Assembly (NCBI GenBank): GCA_032622095.1
Contig: CP136066.1
Coordinates: 41,491,835 to 41,555,834, forward strand
Direction of reading: 5' to 3'
Source of the DNA: Siphonodentalium dalli
Taxonomy: Eukaryota > Mollusca > Scaphopoda > Gadilida > Siphonodentaliidae
Length of the DNA: 64,000 nucleotides
Part shown: piece after piece, positions 11,201 through 23,084 of the stretch
Position numbering within the stretch: the stretch's first letter is position 1
How the letters are laid out: every line of letters starts with the position of its first letter
Made by a program: the position numbers and the translations under genes
The notes under the pieces: generated by a model
The model's database searches: none
Seen by the model: the letters and a program-made list of their open reading frames with translations, nothing else
What the model was told of the DNA's origin: nothing

Positions 11201-13424
11201 CATTGACGTGAAGTTACCTTATTAACCCTTTCTATATTAAAGCACCATTGATGTGTAGTTACCTTATTAACCCTTTCTATATTAAAACATCATTGACGTG
11301 TAGTTACCATGTTAACCCTTTCAATATTAAAGCACCATTGACGGATAGTTGCCTTATTAACCCTGTATATACTAAAGTACCACTGTCGTGTAGTTACCTT
11401 ATTAACCCTTCCTATACATTGACGTGTAGTCACCTTATTAACCCTTTCTATATTAAAGCATTAATTGACAGGCAGTTACCTTATTAACCCTTTCTATACT
11501 AAGTATCATTGGCATGTAGTTACCTTATTAACCCTTTCTATATTAAAGCATTAATTGACAGGTAGTTACCTTAAACAACCCTTTCTATACTAAGTATCAT
11601 AGGTGAGTAGTTACATTATTAACCATTTCTATACTAAAGCGGCATTGACGGGTAATTACCTTATTAACCAGTTTTTTATCAAAGCATCGTTGACGTGCAG
11701 TACCATATTATAACCCTTTCTATATTAAAGCATCATTGACGGGTAGTTACCATATTAACCCTTTCTATATTAAAGCACCATTGGCATGTAATTACCTTAT
11801 TAACCCTTTCTATATTAAAGCATTAATTGACAGGCAGTTACCTTATTAACCCTTTCTATACTAAGTATCATTGGCATGTAGTTACCTTATTAACCCTTTC
11901 TATATTAAAGCATTAATTGACAGGTAGTTACCTTAAACAACCCTTTCTATACTAAGTATCATAGGTGAGTAGTTACATTATTAACCATTTCTATACTAAA
12001 GCGCCATTGACGGGTAATTACCTTATTAACCAGTTTTGTATCAAAGCATCGTTGACGTGCAGTACCATATTATAACCCTTTCTATATTAAAGCATCATTG
12101 ACGGGTAGTTACCATATTAACCCTTTCTATATTAAAGCACCATTGGCATGTAATTACCTTATTAACCCTTTCTATATTAAAGCATTAATTGACAGGCAGT
12201 TACCTTATTAACCCTTTCTATACTAAGTATCATTGGCATGTAGTTACCTTATTAGCCCTTTCTATATTAAAGCATTAATTGACAGGTAGTTACCTTAAAC
12301 AACCCTTTCTATACTAAGTATCATAGGTGAGTAGTTACATTATTAACCATTTCTATACTAAAGCGCCATTGACGGGTAATTACCTTATTAACCAGTTTTG
12401 TATCAAAGCATCGTTGATGTGCAGTACCATATTATAACCCTTTCTATATTAAAGCATCATTGATGGGTAGTTACCATATTAACCCTTTCTATATTAAAGC
12501 ACCATTGGCATGTAATTACCTTATTAACCCTTTCTATATTGAAGCAATAATTGACAGGTAGGCCATAGTTTAGAGAATTATTGACGTGTAGTTACCTTAT
12601 TAACCTTTTCTATATTAAGACATCATTTACGTGTAGTTACCATGTTAACCCTTTCTATATTAAAGTACCATTGACGGGTAGTTGCCTTATTAACCATGTA
12701 TATACCTAAGTATCAGCGTCGTGTAGTTACCTTATTAACCCTTTCTATACTAAGTATCATTGACGTGTAGTTACCTTATTAACCCTTTCTATATAAAAGC
12801 ACCATTGATGGGTTGTTACCTTATTAACCATTTTTGTATTGAAGCATCATTGGCGTGTAATTACCTTATTAACCCTTTCTATATTGAAGCAATAATTGAC
12901 AGGTAGGCCCTAGTTACCTTATTAACCCTTTCTAGAATAAGTGTCATTGGTGATTAGTTACATTATTAACCCTTTCTACACTAAAGCATCATTGACATGA
13001 AGTTACCCTTAACCATTTCTGTATTAAAAAATTATTGACGTGTAGTTACCTTATTAACCCTTTCTATATTGAGACATCATTTACGTGTAGTTACCATGTT
13101 AATCCTTTCTATATTAATTAAAGTATCATTGACTGGTAGTTGCCTTGTTAACCCTGTATATACCTACTAGTAAGTATCAGTGTCGTGTAGTTACCTTATT
13201 AACCCTTTCTATACTAAGTATCATTGGCGGTTAGTTACCTTATTAACCGTTATATACTAAGTACCATTGACGTGTCGTTACCTTATTAACCCTTTCTATG
13301 CAAAAGCACCATTGATGGGTAGTTACATTATTAACCATTTTTGTATTGAAGCATCATTGGCGTGTATATACCTTATTAACCCTTTCTATATTAAAGCATC
13401 ATTGACATGTAGTTACCTTATTAC
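8279..13424. repeat. 45-bp satellite with higher-order organisation
   Basis: About 114 tandem monomers of 45 bases, typified by TAGTTACCTTATTAACCC followed by TTTCTATATTAAAGCATC and ATTGACG. Monomer variants recur in a fixed order with a ~362-base period, for example GACAGGCAGTTA at about 9,300, 9,662 and 10,024, and again at about 11,469, 11,830 and 12,193. This is an 8-monomer higher-order repeat in two triplets. A larger direct duplication maps 8,751-10,385 onto 10,920-12,550 at an offset of 2,169 bases, six higher-order units. Because 45 is divisible by three, long frames such as 9,079-9,318 stay open by arithmetic and are not genes. Confidence 0.9.
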
Positions 13425-14840
13425 TTGAAGTTTATTATGACAGTATGACAATACACTACCCCGGACAAATGAAGCAATATCACACTTTATCTAACAGCCT
13501 AGCTATAACTAGTGAACATTAAACTGACAAACAGACAATTTTCAGGGCCATTACCGGTATTTAATATTAAAGGGATACAAAATAAAGATATTTCTAATTA
13601 TCAGTAAGAATTATTCTCTAAGTGATACTTATTATTTCAAATAAATGATTGCGTATACTATAGTAGACCATATACCAACAGGAAAATATTAGTGAATACA
13701 ATTATTGTGTTTCAAAATTCGTTTCGTTTCGTTTCTGCAGCCAAATTACAATCTTAACTTTTAGTTACCGTTACTTCGAAAAGAAGCGCCGATAATTCCT
13801 TGTGGTGTTTTGAGTTAATGTTGTCGCGAATCAACGCGGAATGACAGAAGGAAATGGTGTATTGGCTACAAACGGATAAACTGTGAACTTCTATATAAGA
13901 TTCGCCGATGTTGTCCGCATGGATGTGCGCAAATATCGAAAAAGACTGAATTTCATGTGACAACAAATATTTCAATTCCCGGTACAGTAAGAATTAAGCT
14001 ACGATAACGAAACGGATCAACTATAGTATTGAACGGCCATCTGCCCATAACCAGAATATTCCCGCTGACACATCTGTATGACCTGGAATATTTGTATCAC
14101 ATGAAAACCACTGACAGTGGACATAGTGCATTGGGATTGAATTGAAAAGTAATACATGTACAGTACATTGTAATTATTTGTAATTGTCACGCTACGACAA
14201 TACGCAAAATTTAATTTGTGGTACCGGTACAAGCATGATGCAGTGGCAGTGGCCTGATCATGCACCTGTCCAGAAGAAAATTGAGAAGTTTGATCTGCGA
14301 TAGTAAGGGGTCTGTACTACTGTACATGTGGCCATAGACTCATACGGTACTGATAGTGTTAAGCCTGCTGTTACAATAATACTACTTTTGCTGTTTTACT
14401 GGTCTTACTGTGTCAATGTGACATTGTTAATTCAGTTCCACTCTAATGTACATTAACTGGCAATGATGCATCACTATTAAAAGCACCGGTAATCCCTACA
14501 TACCAGGAGGACGCGGCATTGAAACTTGGTACAACAGTTGTTACACGACAAAGAAAATTATCAACAAGTTCATGGTAACAATTGTTACAATTTACAAATA
14601 TTTAAGGATTATACTAATGCAATTTGATGAGTAGATGCGTGACTGATAAAAGAATTAGAGACTCCATATTTACTCAAAAGATAACAGTATACGATGCCAT
14701 AGAGTTATTCCATAACACCTCAACCTTTGGTGGATAACAGCAAACTAATGAAAATGATGAAACCCAGACTCAACATCAAGACTACATGTGCATGCATAAG
14801 TGACGGTTCAATGATTTTGACTCCCATCAGATGATATTTA
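13425..14840. other. unique AT-rich stretch, no confident gene
   Basis: A minus-strand stretch at 13,754-13,975 is open for about 70 codons with moderately higher GC and could hide an exon. I see no domain, acceptor-donor pair or homology to support one. Confidence 0.4.
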
Positions 14841-15219
14841 GGCGACACCAATTTTTAAGTCTGGTTTACGATAATGTGGGGAGAAAAAAAGTAGATGCAG
14901 GACAGTGCAGGAGGGAAAAAAATAAAAAAGATTGTCCCCCCAATTTATATCAAGTAAATTGTGGAATTTCACATAAATTTTACAAAATTGTGAAAAAATG
15001 TTTTTGAATAAAATTCTGAACCAAACAATACATATCTTGTCATGAAATACATGAAAATATGGATATGTAAATGATCATAAGCAGAACCGGATGCGACAAG
15101 ACATGAAAATCGGTACGCATGTAAAATATTTTGGGAGAAAACAGTTTTATTTTTTTTCATGAAATGGACAAAAAGTTGTAGGAGGTGTTCGTAAACCATA
15201 CTTAAAAATTGGTGTCGCC
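14841..15219. mobile_element. Harbinger-like MITE (GGCGACACC ends, TTA target duplication)
   Basis: Terminal inverted repeats GGCGACACCAATTTTTAAGT and its complement, which ends GGTGTCGCC, enclose 379 bases. They are flanked by TTA at 14,838-14,840 and 15,220-15,222. A 3-bp TTA target and GG-starting termini fit PIF/Harbinger-type elements. There is no coding capacity. A single terminus of the same family stands alone at 18,539. Confidence 0.75.
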
Positions 15220-15416
15220 TTAGGCTCATGTTAACACAGGTTCACATATTCTCAAAATAATTGTCTTCCTCAACCGTACTAGTATTTATATCTGATAGAA
15301 CCTACTGTTCCAGTGTTGATGCAAGTTACATGCAACGTGGTCATGTTACTTCAAACCAGTTGCAATGTTCCTTCGTGAAAATAAATGTCAATGCAACTTA
15401 CTCTCGGGCTCCAAAT

Positions 15417-15510
15417 AAAAGTGCAGGCCCAAATAATAGTGCAGGGGGGGGGGGGAATTCCATTGAAATTTATTAAATAAAAGTACAGACCCAAATAATA
15501 GTGCAGGGGG
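15417..15510. repeat. duplicated CCCAAATAATAGTGCAGG motif with poly-G
   Basis: The words AAAAGTRCAGRCCCAAATAA and TAGTGCAGGGGG occur twice (15,417 and 15,479), the first with a G run at 15,444-15,455. The complementary word CCTGTACTATTATT recurs inside the next element. Confidence 0.5.
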
Positions 15511-15630
15511 AACTCTGAGCAAAACATCAACTGTGGTTAACCAAATAATTTGTATAGATGGCATGTAGTACAGGTACATGTACATGTATGTATCATGTGG
15601 TGTTTTGGTATGCCATATACTTGAATATGT

Positions 15631-16031
15631 ACTCTTGAGTGCCTAATAAACATACATGTACGATTATTAAAATCGAGGTAAAATTCCCACCTGTACGATC
15701 GTTATTTGGTCCTGCATGTACGTTTATTAAATTAACCAAAAGAAATAATTCACCAATCTTAAATTGTGTTATTCATAGATAAATGAACTCTGATTGTTGA
15801 CAGTGATCAGCACACTGTAGATTCACAGACCTGGCTATCAATCAAAACTATTTCTGTCACATGGCATCAGTATATAAACCAGTCAGATGGTGCGTTTTAT
15901 TGGGATGTATGGTACTAATAGTTCCAGTCTGTACGTTTATTCCGCCCTGTACTATTATTCAGTTACACGACATTTTCCAACCTGTACTAGTCTATTATTC
16001 CACCCTGTACTTTTATTAGGCACTCAAGAGT
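15631..16031. mobile_element. TIR element with ACTCTTGAGTGCCTAATAAA ends
   Basis: The left end ACTCTTGAGTGCCTAATAAA (from 15,631) is matched by the inverted right end TTATTAGGCACTCAAGAGT (to 16,031), giving a 401-base element. Several CCTGTACTATTATT words lie inside near the right end. No coding sequence. Superfamily not assigned. Confidence 0.65.
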
Positions 16032-16775
16032 AATGTTTGCAACAGTGAAGTTGTCGATTAATCAAAATAACGTAAATACTATGAGGCATTGCTGCGGTCA
16101 GCGGCATTGTAATTGAATGTGGTTGAACAGTCAAATACCGGTGGTCAATCTTGTTGCGGGGTGGGGTCATTTAATTAGGACATATCTATATTTATGTTAA
16201 ACTAGTCTCTTGTGTAGTTTGGGTTACTATTAATAAGATATTTAATGAATGTTTGGAATGTATGGTAGCATTCTTACTAGTACCTGGATAAACATATGCC
16301 ATGCACAACGCTGGTCATCATATCATCACCACTGTGGGCAATAAACCCCGGCGGGCATCAGTAAACCGCTCATCGGGCTATAAAAATTAGAGTTTTCCAT
16401 ACCAGGGTTAGTCTAATCAATTAAAATTGGTCAATTTAGAGGTTATACCAACCAGTGGAAGACGTACATGTTTATTCAGATATCTATCAGTTTTCGAGAA
16501 AAACCCCATCTTAGTCGAGCAGACTTAGAATATCGGTGTAAACTTAAATTTCATTCAGCAAAACTTTCACGGCAGAATAAAAAAATAGTACATTATAATC
16601 ACTTACTACATGTAGCCCAGGTGCAGTGCTAGCCTACATACTACCAAAACTTTTGGTCGGTTTCTCGATGTCTGACACTTGTAAACGCTTGAACGGGTAT
16701 ATAGTACATGTATGTGAATTAAAGATCTTATTAGTGACACGACACTTCACAAGATGCTAGACATACATTTGTAAC
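16032..16775. other. unique stretch, no gene seen
   Basis: AT-rich with CATGTA and ACTAGT words. Nothing supportable. Confidence 0.5.
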
Positions 16776-16941
16776 TACAGTAATGCTCTAATTAATCGAC
16801 TCCTTAACCACAGCAGAATTATGGGTAACTTGGGGAGAGCTTTCCGATGAATGACAACAAGCCATATTTCCGACTAAATCCTGAAAAGTTACACATAATT
16901 CTGCTGTGGTTAAGGGGTCGATTACTTAGGACATTACTGTA
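16776..16941. mobile_element. TACAGTAATG-ended MITE, copy 1 (166 bp)
   Basis: Ends TACAGTAATG and CATTACTGTA. Arms extend inward through TTAACCACAGCAGAATTATG and its complement. A second, shorter copy lies at 52,445-52,579. Confidence 0.75.
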
Positions 16942-17418
16942 TCTGTTTTAGTGCACATCAAATTGATTTGTTGTATTTCCTCTTGTAATTTGTCTTTGAT
17001 TGTGTTCGCCATTTCGATGGACTACATGTACTGACATCAATGACTGAAATGAGTCACAATTTAGCAGTGCAGCCAATTATATAGATAAACAGAATTAAAT
17101 AGCATCCAAATTCCAAATGACCATAAATGATAAAACAAACTTTATTGAGCACATTTTTAATACTAGTAATTACAGCTACAATGAAAGCATACAGTTTGAG
17201 CTTCTTTATAATACCACTGAGTTAGGTGATGTTTTGATATTTTTGTTTTGGCACCTAATAAAAATTCTAAGTATGGTAAAACTGTCTGTATACAAAGTTT
17301 ATCTGACCGTGATGAATAAAACCTATAAATGGGATCATATACATGTATGTTAGATATCATTACATGATTATTTGAAAACACATATCCGTATGGAAAACAA
17401 ACTATTTTACCACTGGCC
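16942..17418. other. unique stretch, no confident gene
   Basis: Open frames exist on both strands at 17,117-17,420, but they are AT-rich with no domain. Confidence 0.5.
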
Positions 17419-17542
17419 AAGTGGTCCTGCTAATATGCTATGATGCTGGTGGTCCTGCTGAATTGCTATGATGCGGGTAGCGCAATTCATAGCAATTCAG
17501 CAGGACCCAACCGCATATCATAGCACATTAGCAGGAACACTT
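17419..17542. repeat. foldback repeat (hairpin ~124 bp)
   Basis: The left arm, with AAGTGGTCCTGCTAATATGC and CTGCTGAATTGCTATGATGC, pairs with the right arm, with ATAGCAATTCAGCAGGACCC and AGCACATTAGCAGGAACACT. The loop is a few bases. A few mismatches suggest an old foldback element. Confidence 0.7.
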
Positions 17543-18225
17543 GAACAGGGGTATATTTACAGTGTCAAATCGAATGGGCATCTTTTAACAATATTTTTTA
17601 ACAATTTCCTAGAAGTGTTTGAAAATTGAGAACTGAATTTATATTTTTTTTTATGAGGTTTCGATTGAAAAATTTCTAACTTAGCACATCAGGATTAACA
17701 GACTACCGGTATGTTTGGTATATTTTTCTGTAATCGACACCTGCTGAGGTGGGGAAATATCATCCATTTTCGCACAGCTATATTCTCTTTCCCAACAAAG
17801 TCCATAGAACATACATGTAAAATTACAGCTATGCTTTAATTAATCAACTCGCCTTATAAAGGTTGACCATCGGGTATTACTGCAGTATTCAGGCGTGTTC
17901 ATGTGATCAACCGCAGTCAGTTATACCGCTGCAGAATGTGGTCCACCTCACATTTGCAGTTAGGTTGTATTTTTCATGCGATGTTTAAATGAATTATTTT
18001 TTTAAGTTGACATTGTAACCACACCAGAATTTTTTTTTATTGTTTCAAAATGTCTAGATAGAATTCAGAATTTTAGTGGTAAAACAATTAACTTGGTTAT
18101 CACAGACATATTACTGTGGTAAGATTACTAGCGGATACCGCATGTCAACAGGGACTGCATGCTCTAATTATTATCAGGTTTAACATGTTAATATTGGATA
18201 CAGTTCATCGAGACTTAATAGTGGC
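17543..18225. other. unique stretch, no gene seen
   Basis: AT-rich, with T runs at 17,644 and 18,028. Around 17,821 there is weak similarity to the TACAGTAATG MITE end. Confidence 0.5.
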
Positions 18226-18508
18226 CCAGACAAATTTGACGAGCCGACGGTCTCAGACCAAATTGCAGATGAAGATGGATAACTCTAAAATCAAGAGGCT
18301 TTGTGTTGATAATAAGGCCAAACTTCATAGAACAGCATGTTGATAAATATAATGTATCGGGCAATTTTATACTATACATGCAGTTGACAGTGGTTAGCAT
18401 TATTTTTGGGCAATTAATCGATTCTGATAACTGAAGCAGCATTTCTAAAAAAAATGATGTTGGAATCTGATTATATGGGGACCATCGAATCTGATTGAGC
18501 ACCTTTAA
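18226..18508 (+). mobile_element. TTAA-type MITE, copy d (left-truncated)
   Basis: Matches the right two thirds of the 3,285 family (GATGGATAACTCTAAAATCA, GTTGGAATCTGATTATATGG) and ends GATTGAGCACCTTTAA. Confidence 0.65.
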
Positions 18509-18538
18509 TAGTTAACTATATGAGCTAAATACACATAA

Positions 18539-18605
18539 GGCGACACCAATTTTTAAGTCCGGTTTACGAACACCTCCTACAACTTTTTTTCCATTTCATG
18601 AACCC
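18539..18605 (+). mobile_element. solo terminus of the Harbinger-like MITE family
   Basis: GGCGACACCAATTTTTAAGT continues through CCGGTTTACGAACACCTCC and CATTTCATGAA, matching one end of the 14,841 element. It is preceded by TAA. No partner terminus is found nearby, so the copy is truncated. Confidence 0.65.
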
Positions 18606-19190
18606 AAAGAATTTACACGCATAATAGGCATTTAAACTTTGAAAATTGCAGGTTTTGCTCTAAATTTACATATTCCCATCTTAAAAAATTATTTGATTTC
18701 CTGTATCGCAATACACATGATATCATGATATGCGTATCATTGATAGTGTATCCCAATACAATGCATGAATTCGCTATGAATCATTACAGTCCCACAAAAA
18801 ATGGGAACTGCAGTTATCTCTCATTGATTTTAACTCAATAACCACATGTCGCGGAAATGTGTGTTGTCGATTAGTCTACTTCGACTTGATTTTTTACTGT
18901 CGATTAGTCAACTATGAAAAACCCAAGCCATTTCAATACTAATGCAGTATCTGCTGGTATTAAATCTTACTGCAGTAATATTTTTGTTGTAACCAAGTGA
19001 ATTACTGCAGTGTTTTAACCACGTAAACCGCATTAATTTTTCTCATGACCGCCTTTCAGTCAGATCATTCTTTACAGTACTTACCATGTACATGTACCAT
19101 ATGTTCTATTTGGGGATGGACCATGATATGTCACTTTGTGGGTTTAGTTTATAGAATTGGTGCAGTTGCACACTGCATCACTGCCTAACT
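18606..19190. other. unique stretch, no gene seen
   Basis: Contains duplicated GTCGATTAGTC words (around 18,868 and 18,900). Nothing else. Confidence 0.5.
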
Positions 19191-19882
19191 CATTGCAAAT
19201 GGAGGTCTCTTAATACATTTACATGTGTATAGTTTATCAGTGCAATTTGGCTTTTTGGATGAAAACCAAAACTCGATAAGTCCATACAATAGGAACAATT
19301 TGATTGAAATTTAAAGCAGAAATATAGCTTGGAGCAATTCATAGGGTCACATAACCATTACCGCAATTATGTATATTATTACATGTACCTCAATCATATT
19401 TATGATGATTCAATGACAGTGCGTTAGACCGAGTGGTCATTACTAGTATTCCGATGGGTTCGATTGTCAAGAAGTTCAATAGTTTGAGGGTTCAATAGTC
19501 CAAAGGTTCAATGGTAACCGCGTTGAGGGTATCAATTACTGTACCGTAGTACAAAGTTATTTACTTGAGACATAACATGTATTGTCGATATACATGTACA
19601 CAATGAATGTTTTATCCAATTGATATTTTATGAATACATCTGCTCACAAGCCCCTGGAGAAAAATACAATAATACCAATATGGACTATACCAGTGACTGG
19701 TATACTCACTGTATAGTCTATATTGGTATTTCAGTTTTTTTTCCCAGGGGCCTGTGTATGTAGATGTACTGATAGATGCTTTGGGGGAGATATTTTGTGT
19801 ATAATTGGGTGTCTACTATGTTACCTAATTGTACATGTAACTGTCACTATAAACTGGGCATGAAGATTACAACTTGGGAGAC
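19191..19882 (+). repeat. local direct duplication, copy 1
   Basis: Starts CATTGCAAATGGAGG and ends near CATGAAGATTACAACTTGGG. It is paralogous to 19,900-20,479, sharing GATGGGTTCGATTGTCA, GTTTGAGGGTTCAA and GCTTTGGGGGAGATATTTTG in order. It carries a foldback insertion absent from copy 2. Confidence 0.75.
19636..19767. mobile_element. foldback element, insertion proven by empty site
   Basis: Ends ACATCTGCTCACAAGCCCCT and the inverted GGGGCCTGTGTATGTAGATGT bracket a 132-base palindrome (core AATACCAATATGGACTATAC and its complement). The paralogous position in copy 2 of the duplication, near 20,360, reads CATACATGTACTGATGC without it. Confidence 0.75.
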
Positions 19883-19899
19883 TATTATTATTGCGGCCT

Positions 19900-20479
19900 C
19901 ATTGCAAATGGGGGCCTCTTGAACGGTACATGTGTATACTAGTAGTTCTTCGTTGCAATTTGGATGAAAAATCAGTGTCGATACAATTGGAACAATTTAA
20001 AGGACATTTACTAGTAAAGCAGAAAAATTACTTGGACCAATTCCTGAGGTCACATAAACCATTAACTCAATCATGTACAGTGCATTAGTCAGAGTGTTCA
20101 TTACTAGTACATGTAGTTCGATGGGTTCGATTGTCAGGAAGTTCAATAGTTTGAGGGTTCAAATGGTCCAAGGTTCAATTGATGGTACATAGGTTTGAAA
20201 GAATCGATTGTGTTTTACAACACATTAATTTAGTCAGTTATATACATGTACATGTATGGTAATAGTATTACCCTCATGCAAAATAAATTACCCGAGACAT
20301 AGCATGTATTACCCATGAAAATATACACAAATTAATGCAATATTTATGCAATTTATAGTTTACGCATACATGTACTGATGCTTTGGGGGAGATATTTTGT
20401 GTGTAAATGGGTGGCTATAATTAGACCTAACATGACTGTCTCGCTATAAAATGGGCATGAAGATTACAAATTTTGAGAC
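19900..20479 (+). repeat. local direct duplication, copy 2
   Basis: Paralogue of 19,191-19,882 without the foldback insertion. It starts CATTGCAAATGGGGG and ends near ATGAAGATTACAAATTTTGA. The 65-codon open stretch at its start has no homology I recognise. Confidence 0.75.
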
Positions 20480-20840
20480 AATGTACACTCTATAATAACC
20501 AAACACCCAGGTTATCAGACTCTCGGACTAATGCACAGTACTCATGATTTCCGCTTGGATCTCACATATTTGAAAATAAAAAAAATTGTTAGGTGAATCA
20601 GCTACATGTACTTGTACAGGTACATGTACTTGTAAATGAAGTAAATTGAAAACATTGATGCACAATTTTCAGGTGGCATGCATGATTCATACCCCTCTGC
20701 TAATTTGGTAGTCGGGATTCATTTGCGCAGTTTAACCGGTATTCAGGATTCAACAAAAAGGCTGGTTCGCAGCTTTTCTAGCACAAAATTAATTTTGTTT
20801 TACTATTTTCCAGCCCAAATGACATTTATGATGTAATTGT
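20480..20840. other. unique stretch, no gene seen
   Basis: Includes a TACATGTACTTGTACAGGTA palindromic run near 20,603-20,630. Confidence 0.5.
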
Positions 20841-21580
20841 CCCCCGAAAATTTCGGGGGATTATTAAAATAGCCAGTGTCCGTCCGTCCGTTTGTCCGGA
20901 AATGGTTTCCAGATGATAACTTTAGTTTCGGTTATTAGATCAAAAGCAAATTTGGTATGTGTGTTTATCAGACCAAAATAAAGATCAAGTTCGAATATGG
21001 GTTTGCTCTGCCCATTTTTGCAAGAGTTATGGCCCTTTTTTTACTTAGAATTTGTAATTTTCTGGTTTCCGGATGATAACTTCAGTTTGTGTGATCATAT
21101 CTGAAACAAATGTGGTATGTAAGTTTATCAGACCAAAATACAGGTCAAGTTCGAATAAAGGTGTGCTCCGCCCATTTTTGCGAGAGTTATGGCCCGTTTT
21201 TACTTAGAATTTTGTAATTTTCTGGTTTCCGGATGATAACTTCAGTTCGTGTGATCATATCTGAACCAAATTTGGTATGTGAGTTTATCAGCCCTATTAA
21301 CAGGTCAAGTTCGAATATGGGTTTACCAATATTTGCGAGAGTTATGGTCCTTTTTCGACTTAGAATCGTGTTAATTTCTGGTTTCCGGATCATAATTTTA
21401 GTTTGTGTGATCATATCTGAATCAAATTTAGTATGATAGTTTATTATTCACCATTTCATGGGACACTGGTTGGATTGTTCTGAAATGTAGTATCAGATTT
21501 AGGGTCCTTGATATTTTTTTCAGACAAGCTGATGCCCCAATAAAGCCACTTTTTCGGGGGACACTGCGGCCGGGCGTCCT
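20841..21580. mobile_element. tandem-core element with CCCCCGAAA hairpin and GTCC microsatellite
   Basis: Starts with the perfect palindrome CCCCCGAAAATTTCGGGGG, followed by (GTCC)n. Then come about three copies of a ~160-base unit recognised by CTGGTTTCCGGATGATAACT (20,905, 21,062, 21,223, 21,378). It closes with TTTTTCGGGGGACACTGCGG. Hairpin terminus, tetranucleotide run and a tandem core are the plan of bivalve 'pearl'-type elements and Helentron-associated non-autonomous elements. Family membership is inference. Open frames in it are incidental. Confidence 0.7.
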
Positions 21581-23079
21581 TTTATTCAATCTCTTATCTA
21601 TAGGTATGTAGAAGTTATGTATACAACTTCAGCAAATACTAGTACATGTATATGAAAACTATATTATTAGTGTAATATTAGTTTTCATTCAATATTTCCT
21701 TACTTGTAACTGGTACGCATGATTCAACCTTTTACATTAACTGGTATTGGGGCCAGGGAGGTGGGGGTGGTGACACCTTCCATACTGGTGTATTCAATTG
21801 TGAGTGGCCTTTAAGAGGGTGTTAACCCTCCTATCACCCATGAATACTGAATACCAGTTCACAGTTTTCTCACATTTGCTGAAATAGTATCCAAAACATC
21901 AACATATCAAGAGGTATTAGACTGAATTAGATAAAAATATATCACTTGGGTCTGTTTAGGCTGGAAAATACTCAAAATTTGAATAATTTTCTGCTACCGG
22001 TATTATATCTGCATACTATCCTTTTTGCTGAATCATGAATGCCGGTTATATTACCGTGTGAAATCCTGGTACCAGATAACATTGGGTATGTATATAGCAT
22101 ACCACCTGAAAATGGCCTGAATATCGCATGCCAAAGCGGGGTGGGGGTGTGTGACACCCTCCTTGATCATAGTCTGTATTCTACAGGGTATGTTAACTGT
22201 TTCGAGTTGGTGCAATTAATGTGATTGTTTAATCTCTACCATCTGAAATCTATTTTTTATAGCATATTTTGCTATCTGATCAATTGTTACTGATATTAAA
22301 AAGGATAAAGATGGTGTGTCTCTTTCCCAAATGTTCTGCTTACATGTACATTTGGGGGTTTATGAGTCAAATAATAATAGACAACATGTCCTTCTAACAC
22401 TAAGAAATAATGTGTTCTTATGAACCAAGACAAAATATGACTATTTCTGGAGCATTACAGCACACTATTACAAATATATATTTGTAAGCAGTGAGATAAT
22501 GACAGGAAACATGTCCTTAGACTAAAAAATTATTTTTTGGTGTGTATTTCACATCACAGCTCATTTGTATACTCACATTAGTTTATGTCATCCAAAGGGA
22601 GAAACCCATTTAGAAAGTTTAAATGAGACAAAACTACCTCACTGTAGATGTAGTTGCAAGGTAAAACATGTACATGTATACTGGTAAATGACATTGGAAC
22701 TAAAATAATGATTTTTGTGTCCACCGGTATGTCATGTACCGGTATACATTGCAACTACATGTACATGTAACTTGCCTAACACACCATATACATGTATGCA
22801 GAGGGAATTGCAAGTGTTTTTTAATCAAAAATTTAACCCACCTCTTGTTGTCAGTAAGTTTTAACCCATGCAGTTTAATGAGTTTATATATTTATGTATT
22901 ACATGTGTTTCTATACATGTATTTTATCTTTAGTTAGTTTGTTGTCCTTGAATAAACTTGTATTGCTGCACAATCAGTTTCCTTAATGTTCTATTATACT
23001 AAAACAACTCCATTGATAACAATACCCCTGCATCCCATCCAAATCTACTTCATTGCCATCATCATTTCACTTTGGATCC
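21581..23079. other. unique AT-rich stretch, no gene seen
   Basis: Two GGGGTGGGGGTG-type segments (21,760 and 22,138) each precede GTGACACC in a weakly duplicated context. CATGTA-rich at 22,670-22,920. No coding signal. Confidence 0.5.
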
Positions 23080-23084
23080 CCACC

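Noticed and set aside
8279..13424. CRISPR-like or telomere-like array
   Set aside because: Direct units are contiguous without unique spacers, and the TTAACCC word is embedded in a 45-base monomer rather than repeated alone.
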